Below are positions 1-8,072 of a stretch of 64,000 nucleotides of DNA, in pieces. The notes beneath the pieces were generated by a model. That model saw nothing but the letters and a program-made list of their open reading frames with translations. It was not told the DNA's origin and made no database searches. A program made the translations under genes and the position numbers. Location of the stretch: NCBI RefSeq assembly GCF_004167675.1, contig NZ_SEZQ01000006.1; one strand, 5' to 3'. Source of the stretch: Aliivibrio finisterrensis_A (GTDB lineage: Bacteria; Pseudomonadota; Gammaproteobacteria; Enterobacterales; Vibrionaceae). Position 1 is the first letter of the stretch. Each line of letters starts with the position of its first letter.

Positions 1-101
1 TGGTAATACAGTTTCAAATAAGTAAAACGATACTGCTCAGCTTTAACTGGTAACGCCAAACACAACAGTGACAACGTTGTCGCACCAATCCATTTTTTCA
101 T
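1..101 (-). CDS. DUF2987-like secreted protein, 5' end only (runs off the left edge)
   Basis: The reverse strand from 101 encodes MKKWIGATTLSLLCLALPVKA followed by EQYRFTYLKLYY, so the first 21 residues form a Sec signal peptide ending in VKA. The start has a GGAG ribosome site, and the upstream Bax-like gene stops one base before it, so the two are co-transcribed. The 'FTYxKLY' motif after the signal peptide is what I remember of the Vibrio DUF2987 family, periplasmic proteins of unknown function. Only 33 codons are inside the window, so the family call is tentative. Confidence 0.6.
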   Translation of the reverse strand, partial: MKKWIGATTLSLLCLALPVKAEQYRFTYLKLYY

Positions 102-102
102 T

Positions 103-837
103 TTATCTCCAATACTGACTATTATGACGGATCATCGCTTGGATCTCTTCTACGTAAGCTTCACCACGCTCAGAATAACGAATTAACCCATGCGCCAATG
201 CATTTGCTTCTTGTTCTGTTGTTAATGCTTCTGGAGAACTATGTAGTTTTTCTCTAATAACACGAAGTTCTGCATAGGCATTGTTGCGATTAACGTTCAT
301 AAAGTAAGCGTGAACCGCCTCTTGTGATGAATCAAACTTTGCAACTTCATGCGCTGCACCTTCATTACGCTTACTAGGAACCACACCACAACCTTTAGTG
401 TAACACCATTGACCAAAATAGTTGTTGGCTTCGCGAGCAAAACGAGAGGTCCCCCATGCCGATTCATTTGCCCCTTGGCTTAATACTAAAGGCGCTGGAA
501 TGTAATCAACTTTAACTAGCATAGCGTTAACCCAATCTGCATTTACGCCAGCATCCGTTAGTTTTTCTTTATAAAGTTCACCTAACTTAGTTGCTTTATC
601 CAATTCTTTAGAGGTAATGTCAGAGTCACTATCCAACTTCATTGCTAATGACTCTATAAATTCACGCTCATCCTGTACACGAGCGTTTTCAGCGATTACT
701 GCAGGATACATAAAATTAAAAAACGCTGCTTTTTTCTCTTTTACATCTGTGAATGCTTTAAAGTCTGGCACTTTTTCTTTTGGTGTACACGCTGCCATCA
801 ATAAAACAGCGAACAAAACAATCGTCTTTTTAATCAT
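103..837 (-). CDS. Bax-like lipoprotein, glucosaminidase domain
   Basis: Predicted cell-wall hydrolase (mannosyl-glycoprotein endo-beta-N-acetylglucosaminidase fold, related to E. coli Bax) of 244 residues. The chosen ATG begins MIKKTIVLFAVLLMAACTPK, a lipoprotein signal with lipobox LMAAC, so the protein should be anchored to the periplasmic face of a membrane. An in-frame extension upstream to 906 runs into the neighbouring gene and is discarded. The glucosaminidase signature is visible in the middle (QGANESAWGTSRFA, then NNYFGQWCY), with the family's catalytic glutamate in NESAWG. It sits 7 bases after a membrane-protein gene and 1 base before the DUF2987-like gene, so the three form an operon. 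Confidence 0.85.
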   Translation of the reverse strand: MIKKTIVLFAVLLMAACTPKEKVPDFKAFTDVKEKKAAFFNFMYPAVIAENARVQDEREFIESLAMKLDSDSDITSKELDKATKLGELYKEKLTDAGVNADWVNAMLVKVDYIPAPLVLSQGANESAWGTSRFAREANNYFGQWCYTKGCGVVPSKRNEGAAHEVAKFDSSQEAVHAYFMNVNRNNAYAELRVIREKLHSSPEALTTEQEANALAHGLIRYSERGEAYVEEIQAMIRHNSQYWR

Positions 838-844
838 AATAAAC

Positions 845-1657
845 TCACGCGTTGAAAATATCATTGTTAACATCTTGGTTCGGATGATCAGAATTACCCT
901 TATCATCCTTCACCATTACTTTTAAAGTAACACCAAACATATTGCGGTAAATAATTCCTTTCACATTGAAAATAAACGGCATTACCACAATTAAACCAAC
1001 ACCATATAATGCAATGCCAAAGACTAACGCTAGCATAATCACAACATGAATCAGCAGCATTGATGTTAATTTTTTATTTGTTGCTTTGAATGAATATAGC
1101 AGGGCTTTTAGCGGTGGTATTTTTTTCTCACATACTAAAAGTACAGCGAAGCCAAAAGCCATTGATAAGTACAGTGCAACCATTGGCAAATAGATATTCA
1201 CCAAGCCTTGCAGCACTTCCGATAAAATCGTCACTAATGCGACCATTCCAGCAGAAGCTAATCCTTTAAAAATATAATTAGTACGACATTTAAAACCAGC
1301 TGCATGACTCATTCCCATCAAACTGGCGCCTGCCGTTAATGGCGAAATAATCACTTGCGCACTTAACCCTGCAACAAAAGCAGCATAAGATATCTTAGTT
1401 GTTAGTTCCGTCTCACCAAGAAAAGCATGAAATAACACAGCAGGATCACCCAGCTGTATTTGTAAAGCCACAAAAAAGACGGCCATGTACGAAGATGTAA
1501 GCAACAAAATTGCTGGAGAAAACGTGAAAAAATGTTTAATTGTATTTTGCCAAGCCTCTTGAAGAACGCTAACAGGGCTTAATTCAAAATCCCCTGCCAT
1601 CGCTTTTTCAATACTCCCACCAAGAACAAACTTTTTTTCTTTTGGTTGGTCACTCAT
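845..1657 (-). CDS. Multi-pass inner-membrane protein, function unknown
   Basis: 270 residues. The N-terminal 45 residues are polar and cytoplasmic-looking, followed by about six hydrophobic segments (for example around residues 47-67, 90-110, 140-165, 198-235). The C-terminal tail is charged (KVMVKDDKGNSDHPNQ). I see no catalytic motif and no transporter signature. It is the first gene of a three-gene minus-strand operon with the Bax-like hydrolase and the DUF2987-like protein, which suggests an envelope role, but that is inference from neighbours only. Confidence 0.7.
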   Translation of the reverse strand: MSDQPKEKKFVLGGSIEKAMAGDFELSPVSVLQEAWQNTIKHFFTFSPAILLLTSSYMAVFFVALQIQLGDPAVLFHAFLGETELTTKISYAAFVAGLSAQVIISPLTAGASLMGMSHAAGFKCRTNYIFKGLASAGMVALVTILSEVLQGLVNIYLPMVALYLSMAFGFAVLLVCEKKIPPLKALLYSFKATNKKLTSMLLIHVVIMLALVFGIALYGVGLIVVMPFIFNVKGIIYRNMFGVTLKVMVKDDKGNSDHPNQDVNNDIFNA

Positions 1658-1981
1658 TTTTGTCTACCACTATAAAACATGAGTCGATTATACGGTTTTC
1701 ATTAAGCTAGTGCAGTATTCAGAAAAAAGAATTTTAAAAATCCACAAAATAAGGAGATTTATTTGTAATAAAACCAATCAAATGGCAGATTATTGGCTAT
1801 AATGAAGCTCAATGAATGAGCAAACAATGGATAAAAAGTAGCTTATTAGAAAAAAAATAGGGCAATCAAATAAAAAACACTTTTCATATCGTAACTTGGG
1901 GTCTATCATGCGCCCGAAATCCCATCTTACATTCATAATACTAAGCGCGGTATCACTACCCAAGGCGGAGATAAAAAGACA
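1658..1981. promoter_or_regulatory. Intergenic region holding the potA promoter and a long leader
   Basis: 324 bases separate the divergent membrane-protein gene from potA. A good minus-10 box TATAAT lies at 1798-1803 without a convincing minus-35 box. If it is used, the potA transcript has a leader of about 170 bases containing a short upstream reading frame (listed separately). The 68-codon antisense ORF across this region has no ribosome site and is not credible. Confidence 0.4.
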
Positions 1982-1985
1982 TTGA
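1908..1985 (+). CDS. Possible 25-residue leader peptide overlapping the potA start
   Basis: An ATG at 1908, preceded by TTGGGG at 7-base spacing, opens a 25-codon frame beginning MRPKSHLTFI and ending KAEIKRH. Its TGA (1983-1985) overlaps the TTG start of potA (1982-1984) as TTGA, the arrangement expected for translational coupling. The frame covers the GGAG that would serve potA, so translating ribosomes would affect access to it. No homologue is known to me, and a chance ORF of this length is quite possible. Confidence 0.35.
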   Translation: MRPKSHLTFIILSAVSLPKAEIKRH

Positions 1986-3100
1986 ACGTTACACAAAAAT
2001 CCGAAAAAGAAGCCGTTATTAAATTAACTGGCATTTCAAAAAGTTTTGATGGCAAAGAAGTGATCTCTAATTTTGATTTAGATGTTAATCACGGTGAATT
2101 TTTAACTATTCTTGGCCCATCAGGTTGTGGCAAGACCACAGTGTTACGCATGATCGCAGGTTTTGAAACTGCTGATGCTGGAACAATTTTACTGGATTCG
2201 ACAGATGTAACGTCAATACCCGCTGAACAGAGGCATGTGAATACCGTATTCCAAAGCTACGCCCTATTCCCACACATGACGGTATTTGAAAACGTTGCTT
2301 TTGGTTTACGCATGCAAAATGTGCCAAATAATGAAATTGAACCTCGCGTAACAGAAGCGTTGCAAATGGTTCGTTTAGCACAAATGGCAAATCGTAAACC
2401 ACACCAGTTATCTGGTGGCCAACAACAACGTATCGCTATTGCTCGCGCAGTAGTTAATAAGCCTAAAGTTCTTCTTTTAGATGAATCTTTATCTGCTCTT
2501 GATTACAAATTACGTAAACAAATGCAAATTGAGCTTAAACAATTACAACGTCAATTGGGTATTACTTTTATCTTTGTAACTCACGACCAAGAAGAAGCCC
2601 TTTCAATGTCTGATCGTATTATCGTAATGCGTGATGGTGTTATTGAACAAGACGGCACTCCTCGTGAAATTTATGAAGAACCTAAGAACTTATTCGTTGC
2701 TCGCTTCATTGGTGAAATCAACGTGTTCGCAGCAACCGTGCTAGAACGCCTTGATGATAAACGCATTAGAGCAGAAATCGAAGATACGTCTGCAATTGTT
2801 TACTGTGATCTGGATGTTAATCCTGGTGACAAAATAAAAGTATTGCTGCGTCCTGAAGATTTACGACTTGAAGAAATTAAAGAATCAGATACTAAAGGCA
2901 TCACAGGTTACGTTCGTGAGCGTACCTACAAAGGGATGACATTAGATTCCGTACTTGAATTAGATTCAGGAATGAGAGTAATGATCAGTGAGTTTTTTAA
3001 TGAAGATGATCCAGATGTTGATCACTCTTTAGGTCAAAAAGTAGCAATTACTTGGGTTGAAAGCTGGGAAGTGGTGTTAGCAGATGAACAAGAAGTTTAA
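1982..3100 (+). CDS. potA: Spermidine/putrescine ABC transporter ATPase PotA
   Basis: ATP-hydrolysing subunit of the PotABCD polyamine importer, 372 residues, cytoplasmic, closely matching E. coli PotA. Walker A GPSGCGKTT is at about residues 45-53, the ABC signature LSGGQQQRIAIARA at about 143, and Walker B LLLDESLSALD follows with the switch histidine in FVTHDQEEA. The C-terminal third is the TOBE/regulatory domain (LLRPEDLRLEE, GYVRERTYKGMT). The start is a TTG with GGAG 11 bases upstream; no in-frame ATG lies between the upstream stop and the conserved KLTGISKSFDGKEVI. It overlaps potB by 17 bases, so the operon is tightly coupled. Confidence 0.95.
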   Translation: MNVTQKSEKEAVIKLTGISKSFDGKEVISNFDLDVNHGEFLTILGPSGCGKTTVLRMIAGFETADAGTILLDSTDVTSIPAEQRHVNTVFQSYALFPHMTVFENVAFGLRMQNVPNNEIEPRVTEALQMVRLAQMANRKPHQLSGGQQQRIAIARAVVNKPKVLLLDESLSALDYKLRKQMQIELKQLQRQLGITFIFVTHDQEEALSMSDRIIVMRDGVIEQDGTPREIYEEPKNLFVARFIGEINVFAATVLERLDDKRIRAEIEDTSAIVYCDLDVNPGDKIKVLLRPEDLRLEEIKESDTKGITGYVRERTYKGMTLDSVLELDSGMRVMISEFFNEDDPDVDHSLGQKVAITWVESWEVVLADEQEV

Positions 3101-3941
3101 TCTCCAAAATATCATCATCACAATTATTGTTAGTTGGCTACTGCTGTTCGTTTTCATTCCAAATGTAATGATCATCGGTACAAGCTTCTTAACTCGTGAT
3201 GAAGCAAATTTAATCGAAATGACGTTTACGATGGATAACTATCTGCGTCTTTTTGATCCGCTATACGCAAAAGTACTTTGGCATTCATTTTACATGGCCA
3301 TTGTTGCAACGTTAATTTGTTTGGTTGTGGGTTATCCATTCGCCTACATCGTTGCGAAAATGCCTGAAAAATGGCGTCCATTTATGCTGTTTTTAATTAT
3401 TGTTCCTTTTTGGACTAACTCATTAATCCGTACTTATGGCTTAAAAATTGTGTTAGGTACTCAAGGTATTTTAAATAAAAGCTTAATCGCGATGGATATC
3501 ATAGATAAACCATTACGTATTATGTACACAGAAAGCGCAGTAATGATTGGTTTGGTATATATATTATTACCTTTCATGATTTTGCCACTGTATTCAGCGA
3601 TTGAAAAACTTGATGGTACTTACTTAGAAGCCGCTCGTGATCTAGGTGCAAACAAACTTCAAACATTATGGAAGATTGTATTACCATTAACGATGCCAGG
3701 TATCATTGGTGGTTGTTTATTAGTATTACTTCCAGCACTGGGTATGTTCTATATTTCAGACCTATTAGGCGGCGCGAAAAACCTACTAATTGGTAACGTA
3801 ATTAAGAGCCAAGTATTAAACGCACGTGATTGGCCATTTGGTGCAGCGACCAGTATCGCCCTCACCTTGGCAATGGCATTAATGCTTTATGCTTACTACC
3901 GTGCAGGCAAGTTATTAAACAGAAAGGCGGATCTAGACTAA
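3084..3941 (+). CDS. potB: Spermidine/putrescine ABC transporter permease PotB
   Basis: One of the two inner-membrane permeases of the polyamine importer, 285 residues, colinear with E. coli PotB. About six hydrophobic segments are present, starting at residues 8-30, and the N-terminal half contains the conserved LFVFIPNVMIIGTSFLTRDEA. The EAA loop that docks on PotA is visible as EAARDLGANKLQTLWKIVLP at about residues 182-201. Its start lies inside the end of potA and its TAA overlaps the potC ATG (TAATG), indicating translational coupling through potABC. Confidence 0.95.
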   Translation: MNKKFNLQNIIITIIVSWLLLFVFIPNVMIIGTSFLTRDEANLIEMTFTMDNYLRLFDPLYAKVLWHSFYMAIVATLICLVVGYPFAYIVAKMPEKWRPFMLFLIIVPFWTNSLIRTYGLKIVLGTQGILNKSLIAMDIIDKPLRIMYTESAVMIGLVYILLPFMILPLYSAIEKLDGTYLEAARDLGANKLQTLWKIVLPLTMPGIIGGCLLVLLPALGMFYISDLLGGAKNLLIGNVIKSQVLNARDWPFGAATSIALTLAMALMLYAYYRAGKLLNRKADLD

Positions 3942-4711
3942 TGGGACGCACAATTAGATTTAGTTTTATGAGCTTGGTATATCTTTTCTTATACCTTCCA
4001 ATCATTGTTCTGATTGCAAACTCATTCAACGCAAGTAAATTCGGTATGAAATGGGGCGGCTTCACAACCAAATGGTATGAAGCGCTAGCTAATAATGACA
4101 GCTTAATGCAAGCAGCGTGGCATTCAATTACTATCGCAGTAATTTCAGGAACCGCTGCAACCATTATTGGTAGTTTAACGGCGGTTGCCCTTTTCCGTTA
4201 TCAGTTTAAAGGCAAAAAATTCGTTAATGGACTATTATTTGTAGTAATGATGTCACCTGATATCGTAATGGCAATTTCATTACTGGCTATTTTCCTTGTA
4301 ATTGGTTTTGAACTTGGCTTTTTAACTCTATTAATTGCTCACATCACTTTCTGCTTACCATTCGTGGTAGTGACAGTATATAGTCGCTTAAAAGGCTTTG
4401 ATGTGAAGATGTTAGAAGCAGCACGAGATTTAGGTGCAAGTGAATGGGTAATTTTGAAGCAAATTATTCTTCCACTAGCAAAACCTGCTGTAGCAGCTGG
4501 CTGGTTATTGAGTTTTACCCTATCACTGGACGATGTGATCATCAGTTCATTTGTAACAGGTCCGACTTACGAAATTTTACCACTGAAGATTTACTCAATG
4601 GTTAAAGTAGGTATTTCACCTGAGGTTAATGCTCTAGCTACTGTTATGTTAATTGTTTCACTTGCTTTGGTTGTTCTATCACAACTGTTAGCAAGAGAAA
4701 AAATAAAGTAA
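3941..4711 (+). CDS. potC: Spermidine/putrescine ABC transporter permease PotC
   Basis: Second permease of the polyamine importer, 256 residues, starting MGRTIRFSFMSLVYLFLYLP as in PotC of other gammaproteobacteria. An in-frame extension back to 3830 lies wholly inside potB and is not used, because the ATG at 3941 overlaps the potB stop by one base. The EAA loop EAARDLGASEWVILKQIILP is at about residues 158-177. Six membrane segments are expected. A hairpin and a strong terminator follow before the first potD gene. Confidence 0.95.
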   Translation: MGRTIRFSFMSLVYLFLYLPIIVLIANSFNASKFGMKWGGFTTKWYEALANNDSLMQAAWHSITIAVISGTAATIIGSLTAVALFRYQFKGKKFVNGLLFVVMMSPDIVMAISLLAIFLVIGFELGFLTLLIAHITFCLPFVVVTVYSRLKGFDVKMLEAARDLGASEWVILKQIILPLAKPAVAAGWLLSFTLSLDDVIISSFVTGPTYEILPLKIYSMVKVGISPEVNALATVMLIVSLALVVLSQLLAREKIK

Positions 4712-4730
4712 ATTTCAATTTTTTAAAAAA

Positions 4731-4752
4731 CTATTGTTTAGATAAACAATAG
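4731..4752 (+). other. Perfect 10-bp inverted repeat after potC
   Basis: CTATTGTTTA (4731-4740) and TAAACAATAG (4743-4752) are exact reverse complements separated by two bases. It is an AT-rich hairpin without its own U-tract, lying just before the stronger terminator hairpin. It could stabilise the potABC 3' end or be a binding palindrome. Confidence 0.5.
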
Positions 4753-4758
4753 AATCTG

Positions 4759-4794
4759 GAAGACATGCCTTTTGTTCGACATGTCTTCTTTTTT
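4759..4794 (+). terminator. Rho-independent terminator between potC and potD2
   Basis: Stem GAAGACATG (4759-4767) pairs exactly with CATGTCTTC (4780-4788) around a 12-base loop, followed by six T (4789-4794). It lies 25 bases before the potD2 start, so it either ends the potABC message or attenuates readthrough into potD2. Confidence 0.75.
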
Positions 4795-4818
4795 ATCACT
4801 CTAATGGAGAGTCAATCA

Positions 4819-5853
4819 ATGAACAAAATGGCTGCGTTTTTTACTGGAACCGCCTGTGCTTTAGCACTAACAATGAATGTTGCTAACGCAAAAGAAAATG
4901 ATGAATTGGTATTCATGAACTGGGGACCATACATCAACAGTGATATTTTAGAAGAATTTACTAAAGAGACTGGTATTAAGGTTATCTACTCGACTTATGA
5001 GTCGAACGAAACGTTATACGCAAAAATGAAGGCGCACAACAAAGGCTACGATCTTGTTGTTCCTTCGACTTATTTCGTTGCAAAAATGCGCGACGAAAAA
5101 ATGCTTCAACCAATTGATAAGTCAAAGCTATCAAACTTTGCTCAATTGGACACAAACTACTTAGACAAGCCATTTGATCCTAAAAATGAATACTCTATTC
5201 CACACGTAGTGGCGATCACAGGTCTTGCTGTAAACACAGAAATGTACAACCCAGATGACTTCAATAGCTGGGCTGACCTTTGGAACCCAGAGTTTGAAGG
5301 TCAGTTAATGTTAATGGATGATACTCGTGAAGTATTCCACATTGCATTACGCAAATTAGGTTACTCAGGTAACTCAACAAATCCAAAAGAAATCGACGAA
5401 GCTTACGCTGAGCTACAAAAACTAATGCCAAACGTATTAGTATTTAACTCAGATAACCCTGCTGCACCATACATGGCTGGTGAAGTGGGTCTTGGTATGC
5501 TTTGGAATGGTTCTGCAGCTGCTGCACAAGCTGAAGGTTTACCAATTAAACTGATCTTCCCTAAAGAAGGCGGTATCGGTTGGGTTGATAACTTTGCAAT
5601 TCCATCTGGCGCTAAAAACGTAGAAGCATCTCATAAAATGATCGACTTCCTACTTCGTCCTGAAATTGCAGAGCGTATTTCTAAAGATACAGGCTACTTG
5701 ACTGCTGTTAAAGCATCAAATGACAAATTTAAAGATATTGCTCCACTATTCCCGTCTCAAGAAGATCTTGATCGTGTTGAATGGCAATCAGCTGTTGGCG
5801 ACATGACAGTGAAATATGAAGAGTACTTCTTAAAACTAAAAGCCGGACAGTAA
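4819..5853 (+). CDS. potD: Polyamine-binding periplasmic protein, first PotD copy (PotD2-like)
   Basis: Periplasmic substrate-binding subunit of the polyamine importer, 344 residues with signal peptide ending NVANA. The start at 4819 has GGAGA eight bases upstream; the longer frame from 4765 runs through the preceding terminator and is rejected. Most ligand-contact residues of E. coli PotD are kept (VPSTY, DDTREVF, LWNGSA, WVDNFAIP, TGYLT, EWQ), but the first pocket segment reads NWGPY where the E. coli protein and the second copy here have NW(T/S)EY, so an acidic residue is lost. This suggests a different polyamine preference. V. cholerae also has two adjacent potD genes. Confidence 0.92.
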   Translation: MNKMAAFFTGTACALALTMNVANAKENDELVFMNWGPYINSDILEEFTKETGIKVIYSTYESNETLYAKMKAHNKGYDLVVPSTYFVAKMRDEKMLQPIDKSKLSNFAQLDTNYLDKPFDPKNEYSIPHVVAITGLAVNTEMYNPDDFNSWADLWNPEFEGQLMLMDDTREVFHIALRKLGYSGNSTNPKEIDEAYAELQKLMPNVLVFNSDNPAAPYMAGEVGLGMLWNGSAAAAQAEGLPIKLIFPKEGGIGWVDNFAIPSGAKNVEASHKMIDFLLRPEIAERISKDTGYLTAVKASNDKFKDIAPLFPSQEDLDRVEWQSAVGDMTVKYEEYFLKLKAGQ

Positions 5854-5877
5854 CCTAACCCTTTACTGACCTTAACT

Positions 5878-5905
5878 AATGGCAGCGTTTATCGCTGCCA
5901 TTTTT
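5878..5905 (+). terminator. Rho-independent terminator after potD2
   Basis: AATGGCAGCG (5878-5887) pairs with CGCTGCCATT (5893-5902) around a 5-base loop, ending in a T-run. It separates potD2 from potD1, so potD1 probably has its own promoter in the 150 bases that follow. Confidence 0.85.
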
Positions 5906-6058
5906 GTATCTGCGCTATAGGTTTTCAACTAACTGATTTATCAATATTAATTGATTTAAGCCAAGATATTGTTTTATAAAGCAATGAAGTAATTCTTAAA
6001 AATGGTTATACTGCACAACTAATTAATGGAACACCTTTCATCTTAATAGGAGAAAGAA

Positions 6059-7102
6059 ATGAAAAAGTGGACAACTCTCGTCTCTATAGGACTGTGCGCT
6101 GCAGCCTTAATCGCTGGTAATGCACAAGCTGCAGATAAAGAGCTCTATTTTTATAACTGGTCAGAATATATTCCTAATGAAGTACTTGAAGACTTCACAA
6201 AAGAAACCGGCATCAAAGTTTATTATTCAACTTACGAGTCTAACGAAAGCATGTATGCTAAGTTAAAAACTCAAGGTTCTGGATACGACCTAGTTGTTCC
6301 TTCTACCTACTTTGTATCTAAAATGCGCAAAGAAGGCATGCTACAAAAAATTGATAAATCTAAGCTTCCTCATTTTAAAGATTTAGACCCAAACTATCTC
6401 AATAAGCCTTTTGATCCAAACAACAACTACTCTATTCCATACATTTGGGGCGCAACAGGTATCGGTGTTAATGCTGATATGATGAACGCGAATGGACTTC
6501 ACTCTTGGAATGACTTCTGGGATGAAAAATGGCAAGGTCAATTAATGATGATGGATGATTCACGCGAAGTTTTCCATATTGCATTAACAAAGCTTGGCTA
6601 CTCAGCAAATACAACTAATCCTGATGAAATCAAAGCCGCTTACGAAGAGTTGAAAAAATTACTGCCAAACATCTTGGTATTTAATTCAGACTTCCCAGCA
6701 AACCCTTACTTAGCCGGCGAAACAAGTGTTGGTATGCTTTGGAACGGCTCAGCTTATATAGCGCGTGAAGAAGGTGCCAACATTCAAATCATATGGCCAG
6801 ATAAAGGCGCAATTTTCTGGATGGACAGCCTAGCGATTCCTACTGGCGCTAAAAATGTAGACGCAGCGCATGAAATGATGGATTTCTTACTACGTCCTGA
6901 AAATGCAGCTAAAATCGCATTAGAAATTGGTTACCCAACACCTGTTAAATCAGCATATCCTCTTCTTCCAAAAAAGTTTGCGAATGATCCAAATATCTTC
7001 CCACCACAAGAAGTAATGGATTCAGGCGAATGGCAAGATGAAGTCGGTGAAGCAAGCGCGCTATACGATGAATACTTCCAACGTCTAAAAGTAGATATGT
7101 AA
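6059..7102 (+). CDS. potD: Polyamine-binding periplasmic protein, second PotD copy (PotD1-like)
   Basis: 347-residue periplasmic binding protein with signal peptide ending NAQA and an AGGAG ribosome site. It is the closer match to E. coli PotD: NWSEY, VPSTYF, DDSREVF, MLWNGSAY, FWMDSLAIP, IGYPTPV and GEWQ are all in place, so the polyamine pocket appears intact. In V. cholerae the corresponding PotD1 mediates spermidine and norspermidine import and affects biofilm formation (established for that species, inferred here). It is transcribed separately from potABC and potD2, given the terminator upstream. Confidence 0.93.
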   Translation: MKKWTTLVSIGLCAAALIAGNAQAADKELYFYNWSEYIPNEVLEDFTKETGIKVYYSTYESNESMYAKLKTQGSGYDLVVPSTYFVSKMRKEGMLQKIDKSKLPHFKDLDPNYLNKPFDPNNNYSIPYIWGATGIGVNADMMNANGLHSWNDFWDEKWQGQLMMMDDSREVFHIALTKLGYSANTTNPDEIKAAYEELKKLLPNILVFNSDFPANPYLAGETSVGMLWNGSAYIAREEGANIQIIWPDKGAIFWMDSLAIPTGAKNVDAAHEMMDFLLRPENAAKIALEIGYPTPVKSAYPLLPKKFANDPNIFPPQEVMDSGEWQDEVGEASALYDEYFQRLKVDM

Positions 7103-7143
7103 TTTAACTCTACTTAGCGCCATCAAGATTGAAGTAACCGAAT

Positions 7144-7180
7144 AAAAAGCCAGTGAGTTATACGATTCACTGGCTTTTTT
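7144..7180. terminator. Bidirectional terminator between potD1 and cobB
   Basis: AAAAAGCCAGTGA (from 7144) pairs with TCACTGGCTTTTT (7167-7179) and has A and T runs on both sides, so it can end potD1 on the plus strand and cobB on the minus strand. Confidence 0.85.
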
Positions 7181-7195
7181 AATTACTAAGTTTTA

Positions 7196-7906
7196 TTAGT
7201 CTAACAACTCTGAGACTAACTCAGGAACTAACACGCTAGCCTTTCCATAGCGTTTCTCCTCAAATTCATCGTCAACAGCGCTTGGCTCTACGTTAATCTC
7301 AATGGTATGAGCTCCATGTAATCTTGCTTCATGAACAAAACCTGCGGCCGGGTACACTGAGCCAGAAGTACCAATAGAAATAAACAAATCAGCGCGATTT
7401 AATGCATCATGAATTCGTCCCATCTCTAATGGCATCTCACCGAACCAAACCACATGAGGACGCAGCTGCGCAGGGATCTGACAACAATGGCATAAATCGC
7501 CAGTATGTATATCATCAGTGCATACAATCACTTGATTTGATTCTTCACAACGAATTTTATTTAACTCGCCATGCATGTGGATCACATTTGAACTGCCACC
7601 ACGTTCGTGTAAATCATCGATGTTTTGAGTCACAATCGTCACCGTACCATTAAGTTCATTCTCAAGCTTAGCTAACGCCTTATGAGCCGCATTAGGCAGT
7701 ATAGAATCACTCTTTAGTAAAGCTCGGCGTTTATTATAAAAGGTCTGAACCAAATCAGGATCTTTTAAAAATCCTTCAGGCGTCGCCACATCTTCAATTC
7801 TATGATTTTCCCATAGTCCATCACTTGCACGAAACGTTTGAATACCTGATTCAGCAGAGATTCCAGCTCCCGTTAAAATTACAATATTCTTATATGGAAA
7901 TAGCAT
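7196..7906 (-). CDS. cobB: NAD-dependent protein deacylase (sirtuin) CobB
   Basis: Class III sirtuin, 236 residues, removing acetyl and succinyl groups from lysines using NAD. The NAD-binding motifs GAGISAESGIQTFR (about residues 12-25) and TQNIDDLHERGG are intact, with the catalytic histidine in VIHMHGEL. Zinc cysteines are present (RCEES, then CHCCQIP), and VVWFGEMPLEM and GTSGSVYPAAGF match E. coli CobB. The protein is the short form, without the N-terminal extension of the long E. coli isoform. It is divergent from the LysR gene at 8073. Confidence 0.95.
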   Translation of the reverse strand: MLFPYKNIVILTGAGISAESGIQTFRASDGLWENHRIEDVATPEGFLKDPDLVQTFYNKRRALLKSDSILPNAAHKALAKLENELNGTVTIVTQNIDDLHERGGSSNVIHMHGELNKIRCEESNQVIVCTDDIHTGDLCHCCQIPAQLRPHVVWFGEMPLEMGRIHDALNRADLFISIGTSGSVYPAAGFVHEARLHGAHTIEINVEPSAVDDEFEEKRYGKASVLVPELVSELLD

Positions 7907-8072
7907 TTTAATATCCTTACCCGCCGTCTTTGTTTCTAAACTCTATCATGAAAAAACGATGCCTCTTCAATAGATAACTAAAAACAAAGACACAACTCAC
8001 TTTATTCAATTCCATCGCTCTATTACAATAGAAGCGTTCTTTTTCCTGTTAAAGTTACCAATAGAGAAGCCT

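Noticed and set aside
1790..1996. 68-codon minus-strand ORF upstream of potA
   Set aside because: No ribosome site, no recognisable protein features, and it overlaps the potA promoter and start on the opposite strand.
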